A stretch of DNA of 48,000 nucleotides, taken from the NCBI GenBank assembly GCA_903813345.2, contig CAIIXF020000024.1, positions 1 through 48,000 of the forward strand, given 5' to 3'. The notes under the pieces were generated by a model, which was not told the DNA's origin, ran no database searches, and was given only the letters and a program-made list of their open reading frames with translations. This DNA is from Owenia fusiformis. Taxonomy: Eukaryota; Annelida; Polychaeta; Sabellida; Oweniidae. Shown one piece after another: positions 1-11,929 of the stretch. Numbering within the stretch: position 1 is the stretch's first letter; each line of letters opens with the position of its first letter. The position numbers and the translations under genes are program-made.

Positions 1-955
1 TGCCTACTCTGAATCATAACACTTTCTCATGTAAACTTAGCTTGTGAGTGACCATTCTGAAAAATAGGGGTAATTTTTATGCTGTTTTATATTTTAGCAA
101 TTTGTGCTTGTACAAAATGTCTGAATGGTGGATTAATCTCCAATACAAAGTATGCACTGTCACAGTTTTCAATTCTAGGTAACAGTTATAATGAAAACAT
201 ATGCATTCCTTAGTTTGATTTTATTGTCTTCAAACTATATTTTATATGCTGATGCCTAGGGACAAAGGAGCTCTGCTCAATAAGAAACTATTTCAAGCTT
301 GAGTTTAAAATGGCCACCATTTTTCATAAAAACACAATTTTAATAACTCAAATACCAGTGGACTAATATGGTTCGAATTTTACCTGTTAGATGGGCATTA
401 TTTGTAAAAACATGTTTTGTTTGGTTGGATTTGCCACTCTGTGGCGTTGCTGTTTTCTAGTTGCACAATGTTTTTAAGAGTTGTTCCTCTACTGTATTTG
501 TTCTAAAATTATGTACAAGGCTGGGATTTTATCAGTGTAATGCTATTAAGGTGATTTCTGATTGATATACGGAACTTACAAATAAATATGTTATTTCATT
601 TTTAATGCAGTTTTGATTCTCAGAAGTATTTAATATGGTAGTTTATATGCATATATGTTTAATTATATGGATGTTTTGAAAGCGATGCATTGAACTACTT
701 AGGACATATATTTTTCTATCACCAGATATTATTATCCTAATGCAACTTAGATGTTCTGGTATCTGCCTCACCATATTGTTTTAAATAATACTTTTGCATT
801 TTAAATTATTTATTAGCCATTTTTATAGTTCTCAGCCATCAGGACTTTGTAAAGTGTATTGTAGTTTATGTTTTTATGGGCTTTATTGCTCATTTTTACA
901 ATAAAATAATGGACATACAAACATCTGTCTTGCCATTTTTGTTTCTATGTAGCTA
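1..955. other. AT-rich sequence without a recognisable gene
   Basis: No reading frame of note and no recognised repeat is seen here. Several AATAAA-type signals occur (near 580 and 900), so this could be a 3' untranslated region or an intron of a gene lying to the left, but nothing in the window proves transcription. Confidence 0.4.
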
Positions 956-2050
956 GCAATGAGGGTATATACTACATGAAAATAAACCTATGGATCTGAC
1001 AATAGTATATTCACCCAGAATTGATTTTTGCAATGCATTGCAATAAACTTTAATAATGAAAATACAGAAATAATGAAATGATATCCCCAAATCAAGAGAT
1101 CTGGATCTAAGAATGCACTGATTGAACAGAACCGAATGTGAGTGGAAATTATTTTTTGTGCATTGGACAATGATGAAAAATACGTGAAAATACCTTATGC
1201 TTTTCAAGATCCATATCTATAGAGGATATAATATTCCCATATCAAGAGATGTGAAAATATGCAAGTAAAGATAATCTAGGATCTTACAATACATACATTA
1301 TACAAAACAGTTATTTGGAGGAATTAACTAACCCATATATATGCAAGATTTATATTTTTGTACATCAACCAATGAGGAAAAATATACAAAACTATATCTC
1401 CGCATCATGCAATGTTATATTTATCCAGAATCAATAAATTAATGCATTACTTAATTCATATTTATAAGGAAAATAATATTCCCTTATCTAGAGATGCAGA
1501 AATATGCAAGAAATGATAACTCCGGATCTAACAACACCTAAATCATGAAAAACCGTTATTTTGACGAATTACCTAATCAAGATTTACACGGAAATACAAT
1601 TTTCTTGCATTAAGCGATCCAAAATTAAACAATAAACAAAATATCCTGGATCTACTAATCCCACATTTATCCGAAATGCATTTCCGTTGCACTCCCTTAT
1701 CCAGCTTTATACGGGAATACAACTTTCTTGCATTAAGCGATGCAAAATTAAACAATAAACAAAATTTCCTGAATCTACAAATGCCACATTTATCCGAAAT
1801 ACATTTTCATTGCATTCCCTAATCCAACATTATACGGAAAATAACATTTCATCATCTGACTATGCAGAAATATTCAAGAATTAACATCAACGGATTAGAT
1901 AATGCAGTTATATATCAATCTTAAAAACCACGTATCTCATAATGGGAAAATATCCATAAAGTAACAAAGACCTTTATTGTACAATACAAAAAATAAATGG
2001 AAAATGCGATAGAACTATTGTGTGATCCAGATTAATACAAAACTTGCATT
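956..2050. repeat. Degenerate ~120-bp tandem satellite
   Basis: A diverged tandem array. The clearest neighbouring units share the word CATTAAGCGA at 1608 and again at 1731, a period of 123 bases, followed in both by a shared AAATTAAACAATAAACAAAA block and a TTATCCGAAA block. A GGATCT-type word recurs at roughly 120-base spacing (about 991, 1101, 1280, 1523, 1650), and 'CAAGAGAT' or 'GAGATGCAGAAATATGCAAG' words recur upstream. Divergence rises towards the left, so the array is old. The short minus-strand frames inside it are by-products of the repetition. Confidence 0.7.
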
Positions 2051-2373
2051 TTCTTGAATCATCAGGGTTCCCATTGCGGAGTTATGCAAGATAAGATTTC
2101 CCCGCCTTGTGTAATAATTATCTAGCATTTTATTGCGTATATCTGGATCACGGATTTATCCGCTATTATCCGAGATAGGATTTTCTTGGATTGGGACACC
2201 TTTCACGCGGTGTTTTCTGACCTACCTTTTCTACCGAGATTTAACGAGTTACATTCGTCTCATTTCGGAATCCTGGTGACAATTTTATACTCCATTGGAG
2301 TATTTTTGATCTACTTTTTCTGGATTTTGCCCTACTTATTATTGTGACAACATGCAAATCAAAAAGTTCGACA

Positions 2374-2448
2374 TGAACGGGTCTCGATCAACTAACCTAG
2401 AGCGTGGAAGACAGGCACGCTAACCATGAGGCAAACGTGCTACCGATA
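2374..2448 (-). other. tRNA-like Pol III promoter module in left arm, copy 1
   Basis: Read on the minus strand this has an A-box-like word at 2424-2434 and a B-box-like word GATCGAGACC at 2380-2389 that fits the GWTCRANNC consensus. The A box is worn here (TTGCCTCATGG). It is the mirror of the module in the right arm, so it belongs to the inverted repeat and is not an independent tRNA gene. Confidence 0.5.
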
Positions 2449-3447
2449 TGAAAGAACAAAAGTATTATATATTTATACCGAGCGTCAATTCAAAATGATC
2501 CTCACTTTTGACTCTACTTAAATATGACTCGTCAGTGGTATCCAGAATAGGTGATCGCCTATGGCGTAAGTGAATAACCCAGTCCCAGGTGAGCGGTTCG
2601 TATCCCTCCGGGATATACATTTTTTGTTTTATTAAATACGACAGAAAGGAGCAAGGTGTAGTTTGAAAACAAGACGTTAGTTTGTTTCAAAACAGTTTGG
2701 AAACATTAATCTCTGATAATTTAAGATTTTCCACTCCTGAAGGGCCTCTAGATCTATGAAATTCATTAATCCACTCAGTAAAAATACGATTTCTCTGTAA
2801 CCTAATGTCCAATCAAGATCATTCAAATATATATGTGTTCCTGACACGTTTGGGCGTCCGGGAATAGCAAGTTCTACACAAAGTTTGCACGCGAAATTGA
2901 CGTAATTCATGACTGAAATCGGGAAGACAAAATTTGAGATTCACAAACAAAATTGCTTGTGAAAACTATTTACAAAAGTGTTCCTGAGAGTTTAATCTAC
3001 TTGGCTTAGGTTTTATTTGAAGATACATTGCCTTATTAAGCAGGTAGAGGGGCATACAGAATACGGAAGCAAATGCTATGTTGAAAATGTTCTATATTTC
3101 AATTTGAACCTGTTATTACATGTCACGTAGGCCAGTGTTTTATATGGGGATTATATGTACTTTACTTGTTTACATGAACGTAAATCATTACATGAAATCT
3201 GCATTCTTCCGGGTTAAATCTGGGTTCGTATTGTCTTATTGGGGCTTTTCGACTTTAAAACAAACCCTACCTAAAATGGATTGTGTCTCGGGAACGTTTT
3301 TGTAAATAGTTATTATTAACAATTCTGAAAGAATATCACATATTTTTGTTTTCCCGATTTCAGTCATGAATTACGTCAACTTCTCGTACAAACATTGTGT
3401 AGATGTTGTCATAGCCGGATGCCAGAACGTGTCAGGAACATATAGAT

Positions 3448-5698
3448 CTTAAAAATCAAGTTGCAACAAAAATTAAAGAAAACCATATAAAGAATCACAT
3501 TAGAATAATTACCAACAACGCCCGTAATAAGTCGAAATCTTCAAAAAGTTATTGGAAAGCGCTGAAAAAATTCAATACAAAGAGCAATTTCCCCATTAGA
3601 ATGAAAGACCCAAATGACCCCAACCATATTATATGTGACCCAAAAGAAGTTAACGAAACACTTAAAGAATATTGGAAAAATGTTGGTTCTAAAAGTAAAA
3701 ACCCCGAAACCCAGTCATATTACTTTTGATCTAGCAAGTTTATCAAAACATATATCTGGTCTTTCAAATGGAAAGGCAGTCGGTATAGATCAAATTCCCA
3801 ATGAATTCTTGAAAAATGGTAAAGAAGTTCTCTCGCAGCCTATTTTAGATCTTTTTAATGCTATCAGAATGTTTGAAAAAATTCCATTTGATTGGCAACA
3901 AGGTATTGTCAAACCCCTCCATAAGGAAGGTGATCCAGAAGTTCTCAATAATTATCGTGGAATAACGATTACATCCAATATGTATAAATTATTCTCGAGT
4001 CTGTTGGAAAACCAGATAATGTACTTTCTTCGTGAAAACAATCTTTTAGGTGCCCTTCAAGGCGCATTTCAAAAAGGCAAAAGATTAGAAAATCATATAT
4101 TTTCCCTTAAAGGACTATGTAGCCTTCGTAAAGATAAGAAACTCAAATCCTATTTAGCTTTTATTGACATTTCTAAGGCATTTGACGTTTTAGATCGTGA
4201 TTTGCTATTTCTAAAACTTTGGGAAAAGGGAATCCAGGGTAAAATTTGGAGGATTTTGAAATCACTATACTCTAACACTTCAAACAAGGTCATCTATGGA
4301 CAATATGAAACTGACTGGTTTGACTCCTCATCTGGAGTGAAGCAAGGTTGTATTCTATCCCCGACCCTTTTTTCCATAGTAATGACAGACTTTGAAGACA
4401 GTTTAAGAATGTCCAGTTTAAGTCTGCCCTTTGAAGATAAAAAAATCCCCTGTCTTCTTTATGCCGATGACATTGTGTTAATGGGTCAATCTGAGAAAGA
4501 ACTCCAGTCAATGTTAACAATCACTAATAATTTTGGACTTAAATGGGGATTTCAGTTCAGTGACAAAAAGTCTAAGATAATGATAATAGGGAAAAGACTT
4601 GATTCGGAAAAGGTATGGTCATTAGGGAATTTGAGACTGCCAGAGGTAAATGAGTACAAATATCTTGGAGTAATGTTCAATAGAAGTCTCAAAGAAACTG
4701 CACATCTGAAATATTTATATGAAAAGGCCAGGAAAATGAAAAATTATTTAAGTTCTACTTTAACCAAACATTGTAATGTCAAGCGCATTGAATTTGGAAG
4801 TACGATTTACAACTCTATGATGGCACCTGCTATCCTGCATGGATGCCCGACCTGGGTACTCCCAAAGTCAAGCCTTGCCAAAATTACCTCATTTCAATAT
4901 GGTGCCGCCCAAGCCATTTTTCAAATTAAAAGTAAACCCGCCAGTGAATCTATATTGGGGGATTTAGGCTGGAAACCGATAGCAGAGGTGATTGAAAAAA
5001 GACAAATTGACTATTTGAACTACCTAAATTTTAATGTACCAACTACATCCCTCCCTCATAAAATCCTACAGAATTTGCTAAAATTATTAAAAGTCGGCAA
5101 AGAATCATATTGGAAATTTGCATCAAATGCACGGAATATTTTAAGAGATAAAGGTTTAGATGATGTTATTTTTCGGAATGACAGCGAATGGTACCCCTCA
5201 TTTTTAACTATATCTCAATCCCAAAGCATTTATAATTTCCACACTAGGGTAGCTGAACACCCCTCCCTTGAAATATATAAGGAGGTTAAAACCCATAACC
5301 GCACCGAAAGGTACCTTAAGAATGACCTTGATTTTTATGGATCTAAAATGAAATTTCTAGCAAGATCGAATAATTTCTGCCTTGAGACAAATTATGAAAA
5401 GTGGGGCAAAAGTGATGGTATATGTATAATGTGTAATCTTAATTTGAGAGATACTCTATCACACAGATTAATGGTGTGTCCCCATTTTGCCAAAGCCAGG
5501 TCCGACTTTTACAACGATGTAGAGAAATATGTTTCTCCCATTTTAAGTAGCAGTTTATTGTCTTCGAACATTCATGATAGGTTAATTACACTACTTGGTG
5601 ATAAGGTTTTTATGGAATGGGGGCATGACATTTTTTATATGTTTGATAAATATGTGAAGATGTTTTTAGCAACACTTTTTAACCCTAGAAAACGGTAG
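3448..5698 (+). pseudogene. LINE reverse transcriptase ORF, frameshifted and 5'-truncated
   Basis: From the ATG at 3614 a 694-residue frame stays open to 5698. It holds a group of non-LTR reverse transcriptase motifs: GIDQIPNEFLKNG and a WQQGIVKPLHKEGDP finger region, motif A FIDISKAFD (Asp185), motif B GVKQGCILSP (241-250), motif C YADD (283-286), a KSKIMIIG thumb-side motif, and a C-terminal Cys-x2-Cys-x9-His-x4-Cys knuckle (Cys604, Cys607, His617, Cys622). The first ~34 residues are out of frame: the genuine upstream frame runs from 3448 (SSKSYWKALKKFNTKS, LKEYWKNVGS) to a stop at 3727, so a one-base shift lies near 3700-3720. No endonuclease domain is present. It would copy element RNA at a nicked target. 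Clade is uncertain (CR1/L2/Jockey-like is a guess). The long open frame suggests a fairly recent insertion. Confidence 0.88.
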
Positions 5699-5816
5699 TA
5701 TTCTATGTAACATTTTTAGTGCTTATAAAATATATATGTAGATTACAAATACTGACGCACCTAATAATAGTGTGCCGCTGTTAAAAAAGCGTATGTCAAA
5801 ATAAATAAATAAAAAA
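3448..5816 (+). mobile_element. 5'-truncated non-LTR retrotransposon (LINE) inserted in copy 1
   Basis: The insertion is flanked by an 8-bp direct repeat ATATAGAT (3440-3447 and 5817-5824). Copy 2 has the uninterrupted site once at about 26698-26705, which proves the boundaries. The 3' end is an A-rich AAAT-type tail (ATAAATAAATAAAAAA) and not a pure poly(A) run. The 5' end starts inside the reverse-transcriptase frame, so the endonuclease region was never copied. Length is 2369 bp. Confidence 0.9.
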
Positions 5817-6513
5817 ATATAGATACTCGAATGATGTTGATTGAACATCAGGGTGCAGAGAAATCGTAATTTTACTGAGTGGCTTCACGAAAAAATAAGC
5901 AGCACTTTAGGCCACCTTAAATACAACTCGTCAGTTGTATCCAGTTGGAATCCCAGCGTCTTTTTTTAATTATATGGTTGTGCTTTGATTTTACGCTGAA
6001 AACATTTATAACTACGTCAACTTTATATTAAAACATTTATCATCTTTTCAGTTGTATTAAAATGTAAAATATGATATATGTCAGCTTATTGCTTTCTGGA
6101 GAACAGTCAAGGTTTAAATTTGGTACAATGAATCGGACACTCATGTAAATCGACATGGTTATAACATTGAGCTCAATGCAGTAAATTAGTTATTTCTATG
6201 AATCACAGCGGGATTGGTTTCATTTTATATGATTGCCAACTCTGGCGGTATTTTTGTAAATGCTTTTGACCGCGGTAAATGTGAAACTGATACAGTTGTG
6301 TATTATTCAATTGTTTTATGTCTTGGTCACATTTGCTCCGATTTTCACTACGGCGCCCGGCCGATTGAGTATTGTGTTCAGAAATGTATTCAATTTTGAA
6401 CAAAATACTCGCAGCAAATGTGATCCAGGCATTACACAGCGGTATTTCGAACATACTATTGTTGCATAACCACGACCCAGCCAATTTTAAAATCATACTC
6501 TTTATTTAAATCC

Positions 6514-7917
6514 AACGATAGGAGCTCATGGAAAGTATACATTTTAACTTTTATACATCTTTACAAATACTAGAAATCTACATGTTCGAGTGGATCACGA
6601 AGGGTCCCCACATAGCAGCAGTCTCCATAAAATGCAAAATACCTGTATTGATAACTTGACTTTGACTGATTTTTGAATTGAGATGAACTCGTTGAAACCT
6701 CGTGAAACGCCAGATACTAGTACCTAGATGTGATCTTGAAATAATGTTGGCCAATACACATTGACTTTGACCTTAGGTCACCTAATCATGTGTCGTCAAG
6801 GGTCATTGTAGCCCTCAAGGTCCTTACAACGCCAAATACTTAGATATTAATTTTTGATCTTGAAACAAACTTGACCCAGTAACATTGGCCTTGAACTCAG
6901 TTCACCTAATCGTTGGTTGCCAAGGGTCACAGCAGCCCAAAGGACTTTAAATCACCAAATACCTAGATATTGATATTTTACATAGGAATGACCTTGACTT
7001 CAGGTCACCTAATCATGCCTCATCAAGGGTCGAGTCTCAGACCAAGGGAAAAAAACGCATAAACCTAGATATTGACATTTTAAAGAGAGAATCGGATCTA
7101 GCAAGCAGTCTAACAAAAAAATTGTTTCAATTTTAGAATATTTCTGGCTTATGTCATTCCTTTTCATGTCTATTTTCTAAAAATCCCAAAAGTGCACACT
7201 TTATTTCAGGAAAACTAAAGAGTTTACAACAATGACTTTTGTATATTTCTTCTATAAGAATGGTTACTTATTATTTACAATTTTGCACTTTTAATCTATT
7301 ATAACTTCATCAATTTCTAACATATCGTTAATATTTTGTGAGATATTGTATTCCAGATTGTAAGGAATAGTGTACGTCAGTTGTACATGTTGCTTGTAAT
7401 TTTGTCACCTCCATATATCTGATTCTGCCTTTAACCTAGAATGACTTTGACCTCTGACCTTAGTAGAACGCTCACTGGCCCATCAAGTATGAGGGCAAAA
7501 GGAGATCTCGAGACCTACTATAAAGCATGTTCGGTCTGTCTGTCATTTTGTCTGTCTGTCGGGACATCTCCTTCTACACCATTTCACCTTAGTAAGTTGG
7601 TCTCCGAAGGTCAGAGTTAAGTTCATTCAAAGGTAAACGATCAATGTCTAGGTATTTGGCGTTTGATGATACTATGGCCCTTGGCGAATTATGATTAGAT
7701 GAACCGAGGTCAACATTAATGTTTCTTGTACAAGGTCATCCCAAGGTCAAAGATAAATATTTAGGTATTTTACGTTTCAAGACCTTTGGACAAATTCGAT
7801 TCAATTCAAGAATCAGTCAAGGTCAAAAAATCAATTTACAGGTATGTTGTATTTTTTTGTAAAGATGTATTAAAGTTAAAATGTATACAGAGATAAAATA
7901 GGTTAGCTCCTATCGTT
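6514..7917. repeat. Inner inverted-repeat element rich in AGGTCA motifs, copy 1
   Basis: Bounded by AACGATAGGAGCT (6514-6526) and AGCTCCTATCGTT (7905-7917). The inverted similarity continues inward through TATACATTTTAACTTTTATA and a CATCTTTACAAA word. The flanks TCC and TCC may be a 3-bp target duplication. The left half repeatedly carries TGACCT on the plus strand and the right half AGGTCA, so it folds on itself. A GTCTGTCTGTC tract sits near 7540. No coding sequence is recognised. Confidence 0.65.
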
Positions 7918-8859
7918 TCCTTGTGTATACGTTTATGTCTCTGCGTAATAACGCAGATGCGAGCAGGTAGTTACCAGTCTCACCACAAGGTAGCTCGTTC
8001 GGGTCAGATAGCATGGCGGGTATGGTAGAAAGTTCCCTTTAACTTAAAGTACATCTGTTTTCGTGGTTCAATTTTCATATCACCCTTAAAATGTATCTAA
8101 TAGCAATGCAAATTAAAATATGTCCAGTGAAAGAAAATGCAATACAAGAATAGATATCTCACTTTTTGTGATTTTGTAACAATGGGGTTATTTTTTGTAT
8201 AACGCATTGAAACAACTTTAAAAAGTGAGCAATGTCAGTGTTGTGATAATAACGCCCCTCATACCTATTTATTACAGGTCGTGTAGACCATTGTTGCCTG
8301 ATTTATTGCAAAAACATTGACTTTTGCACGTTGATGATGATGATGATGCGCCTTTTATAATAGATCTCATATCTTAGAAGCGTATCAGTTCAAAAAAATA
8401 CTAGAAAACCTTACATATTTTGCCATGCACTGCGCCTATTCATTTGGCAATTCAGTTGTAAATTTTATCTTGAAAAAAATAAATCTTCCAAATTTGTTGA
8501 GTTTTCTTGCAGAAATCGCCTACTCCCCCCCCCCCTCCATCCATTTTGTATGATCACCGGGCGTGATTTAAGCTGCTGATATTCTTCTTTAAACGAGTCG
8601 GATCTTCATAATCTATAAGTTGGACTCCCTTTATAGAAGCTTTGAACTGAATTTGCACTGCTTAATGCTGGAATTTTATTGTTTATCCATACATTTTAAG
8701 AAAAAATGTATGAAAAGAGATGATAAGCCAAAAGTTGCCCTAAAAATTCTGAAAATGTAAAACATTTTCTATGTACAGGCCTTGTTGCCCCTTGAAGCAG
8801 CATATGTAAATTATCCAATCAAACACTTCGTCCACCATTTTGAAACACTAATCAATCCA

Positions 8860-10307
8860 ATCTTGTTTTCAAACTACACCTTGCTCCTTTCTGTCGTATT
8901 TAATAAAACAAAAATAGTATATCACGGAGGGATACGAACCGCTCACCTGGGACTGGGTTATTCACTAGCGCCATAGGCGTTCACCTATTCTGGATACCAC
9001 TGACGAGTCATATTTAAGTGGAGTCAAAAGTGAGGATCATTTTGAATTGACGCTCGGTATAAATATATAATACTTTTGTTCTTTCATATCGGTAGCACGT
9101 TGGCCTCATAGTTAGCGTGCCTGACTTCCACGCTCTAGGTTAGTTGATCGAGACCCGTTCATGTCGAACTTTTTGATTTGCATGTTGTCACAATAATAAG
9201 TAGGGCAAAATCCAGAAAAAGTAGATCAAAAATACTCCAATGGAGTATAAAATTGTCACCAGGATTCCGAAATGAGACGAATGTAACTCGTTAAATCTCG
9301 GTAGAAAAGGTGGGTCAGAAAATCCGGTTTATTCCGAACTAGGTTCGGGAATTTTCGTCATAAGAAGTAGATCAAAAATACTCCAATGGAGTATAAAATT
9401 GTCACCAGGATTCCGAAATGAGACGAATGTTAACTCGTGAAATCTCGGAAGATAAAGTAGGTCAGAAAATCCGGATTAATCCGAACAAGGTTCGGGAATT
9501 TTCGTCATAAGAAGTAGATCAAAAATACTCCAAATGGAGTGTAAAATTGTCACCAGGATTCCGAAATACGACGAATCGAATCGGCAAACTTCGGTACAAT
9601 AATGAAGTGCATAAAAACCGAAATGATCCGAACAACGTTCGGATAAAATCGTGAAACAGGTGTCAGGGGCTTCCCCTCATCTTTCCCGACATGGTTCTAA
9701 AAGCCTTATATGGATCTATCACGTGACATTCAAAATGACGTTCCTATATGGTTCTATGGGCCTTATATGGATCTTTGGAACACGTGACCTAATACCAAAT
9801 CAAAATCAAAATTTTACCTTGACCATTGGATGGGATTTCATAGAAAATATCAAAGAAAACATATCCTCGTGATCCTTAAATCACTCAAATTCGATCATTT
9901 TATCTTCACCCCTTGATGGAATTTTATGAAAGAAGTTATGAAAACACATCATCATGTAAGGGTTTTCACCTAAATTAAAAATGAAAAATGTTTCATGAAA
10001 AATATCATCATGTTATGATTTGTATTTAAATAAGACCGTTTCATCTAAATACTTGCTGGATAATATTTCATACAAAATGCACTTTAAAAATATTTCAGGA
10101 TTTGCCTTAATTTATCAATGTAATGTAAGTATTAGATTGACTCTCAAATAGGGTTCTATTTTAACTTTTTTATTGAAATTAATACTAGGCAGGACTCACT
10201 CTCTAAATAGCTAATAAAAAGTCAACCCTTGGATGTGATTTCGTTGAAAAAAAAATATGACAAGTCCAGAATCAAATGATTTGTCCAGAACCTCTTAAGA
10301 TCCTGTT
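8860..10307. repeat. Right inverted arm of copy 1
   Basis: Complete arm, reverse complement of the left arms of copies 2 and 3. It contains a tRNA-like module, three ~147-bp subterminal units (GTCACCAGGATTCCGAAAT at 9255, 9401 and 9549) and the unique outer ~0.7 kb ending in AAGATCCTGTT. The flank after the terminus is C-TCT; with the left end missing no target duplication can be read. Confidence 0.8.
9090..9163 (+). other. tRNA-like Pol III promoter module in right arm, copy 1
   Basis: A-box-like TGGCCTCATAG at 9101-9111 and B-box GATCGAGACC at 9146-9155. The spacing of about 45 bases suits a type 2 Pol III promoter. GCGTG and CACGC flanking TGGCTTCC-like sequence can form an anticodon-arm-like hairpin in other copies. 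It is most likely a relic of a tRNA-derived SINE captured by the arm. Confidence 0.5.
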
Positions 10308-10384
10308 CTCTATACAGTATACAGCCATTCAATTTTTATTTCTTGACCTTCTATACAGGCAATCTAGCGAAATATTTTTTTTGG

Positions 10385-10880
10385 GCCACATAGAAATTTC
10401 TATACAGTGTTTCGATTTTTATTTTTCTACTCTATCCTTATAGAAATTTCTATACCAGCAACCATAATTTAAATATGCACCCACATAGAAATTTCTATGA
10501 AGCGTTTCAATTTTCATTTTTGCCTTTATCCATATAGAAATTTTCTACAAGGAGAAATATTTTACCAGTAACAGAATTAATATTTTTTTACTGTTGGCCT
10601 TCACATAGAAATTTCTATACCGTGAACGAATATATCCATATAGAAATTTCTATACAAGGAGAAATATTTTACCAGTAACAGAATTATAATTTTTCGTTGG
10701 CCTTCACATAGAAATTTCTATACCGCTAACCAAATGTTTATCAATAACAAAATTGATATTTCCAGGGTCATCCGCATAGACAATTATTTACGCGAAGCCA
10801 ACGGAATCTTTTTATAGAAATTTCTATCTGAGGATAGTGTATTTGTAAATCTAGTTAAAAGCTACATAGAAAATTCTTTA
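10385..10880. repeat. Array of 14-bp perfect palindromes (ATAGAAATTTCTAT)
   Basis: Seven exact copies of the palindrome start at 10390, 10440, 10485, 10605, 10640, 10708 and 10814; three decayed copies start at about 10534, 10776 and 10866. Spacing is 35-71 bases. Around 10531-10720 they belong to a ~104-bp tandem unit that also shares an AAATATTTTACCAGTAACAG block. The core AGAAATTTCT fits the heat-shock element form nGAAnnTTCn, but function is unproven. The array starts about 80 bases beyond the right end of giant copy 1. Confidence 0.8.
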
Positions 10881-11929
10881 CGATAAAAAGAAACGCAATT
10901 TTACTAGACATTCTCATGAATATGTGTTAATAAAATTATTTAAACTTTATCTGTTTCGATGAAATTTGAATATACTGTGTAAAAATATTGTAAATGAAAT
11001 ACGATAATAAAATATTGACGGTTCTAATTTATGAATTACACTTCTGTTTTTTCGTTTTGGGGTTTACAGAAAGGGACTAAAAGGTTCATTCTCTTTTTAA
11101 ATGGTCATGACTTATGTGTAAAATAAGATAATAATTATTTAACAATCCGTCTAGCTATTTCTTTGAACTGTTTTTACAACTGCGGATCACCATGATTACG
11201 GTTGATGTTTAGGAATTGTTTTAGAATTCATGAAATAGAATATTTACTTCTGTATAGCCACGTTTAGGCCTTAGTTTAGGCAACATTATTTTCAAACAAA
11301 CGGGCCTTATATTGCCGAAAAGATCTGTGCAGAAGTGTTTCAAGAGCCTAAAAGAAGACCGTTTTCCAGAGTATGTCCTAACCCCCTTGCCAATGTCTAA
11401 GTCCGCCCCTGTGAACTACCTTGATAATGTCCACTTGTCAACCCCCCCCCCTCCAGTTCAACCAATTATTTAAACCATGCTGCCTATATTAACATTACGA
11501 TATAATCAAAACTGGTATTAGTTTGAGTTTTCTAACCCTGCTATGAAGGATGTAAAAAAAGTATCTAGAATGGTATATTACACTTTTTTCTGAATGTTGA
11601 TATAAAAAAAACATATCTTTGGTTTATCAACACATACCGGGCACAATATAACGAGTATACACATAGCAACATAGATAAGAGAATTGGGGAAAATTACAAT
11701 CCCTTTGATCAAATTATTAAGATTTAATCTCCGGCTGAGGTGTAATCGAAGTGTTGATACACATAATTAGCAATTAAAAATGCTTTAATGATTTAGTTGA
11801 TTTAAAGTTTTCAATTGCCTTTGAAACAACATCTTATATCAAAAGAATGGATATTGAGAGTATGGATGTATTCATATTCATATCAAACATTCATATATAT
11901 TTTACAGAGGAATTCTTCTATAAATGCAA
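10881..11929. other. AT-rich intergenic sequence, nothing recognised
   Basis: No convincing coding frame or repeat is seen. A C run at 11443-11452 is one of several homopolymer G/C runs in the window. Confidence 0.4.

Larger units (their letters stand above)
2790..5905. repeat. Inner fold-back within copy 1, split by the LINE
   Basis: The block around 2790-3000 (CCACTCAGTAAAAATACG, TTCCTGACACGTTTGGGCGT, ATTCATGACTGAAATCGGG) recurs in reverse complement at about 3290-3447 and continues on the far side of the LINE at 5817-5905. The two halves are therefore arms of a nested palindrome about 0.75 kb long without the LINE. Copy 2 shows the same arrangement uninterrupted at about 26020-26770. Confidence 0.7.
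2213..10307 (+). mobile_element. Giant fold-back (long-TIR) element, copy 1, left end truncated
   Basis: First of three related elements in this window. Similarity to copy 2 begins abruptly at about 2213 inside a subterminal repeat, so the outer ~0.9 kb of the left arm is missing. The right arm is complete and ends in AAGATCCTGTT at 10297-10307. Order from left: partial arm, an inner fold-back around 2790-3447 (continued after the LINE at 5817-5905), a ~300-bp conserved block (6200-6500), an inner inverted-repeat element rich in AGGTCA half-sites (6514-7917), a block with a short CGGGTCAGATAGCATGGCGG-type segment (7940-8200), and the right arm. It lacks the TATA-flanked insertion carried by copies 2 and 3 but carries a LINE (3448-5816). 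No transposase is visible, so it is probably non-autonomous; superfamily unknown. Confidence 0.8.

Noticed and set aside
6203-6496. 97-residue minus-strand frame also present at 27090-27383 and, shortened, at 41472-41738
   Set aside because: The frame is kept because the three giant copies are recent duplicates. Both strands are open there, no motif is recognised, and copy 3 has broken it by small changes, so conservation of coding is not shown.
8999-9045. CTGACGA words (8999-9010, 42825, 43325) considered as a second hammerhead, with degenerate stem II and III pairings
   Set aside because: The GAAA core is missing (CAAAA or TCAAAA instead) and stem I is displaced by one base. The CTGACGA word is explained by a short palindrome of the type TACAACTGACGAGTTGTA.
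9651-9872. 73-residue plus-strand frame in the right arm, repeated at 31137-31358 and inverted at 24926-25141 and 38049-38237
   Set aside because: It lies in the inverted arm with TATGG-type internal repeats (two related CCTTATATGGATCT words), varies in length by indels that are not multiples of three, and shows no motif.
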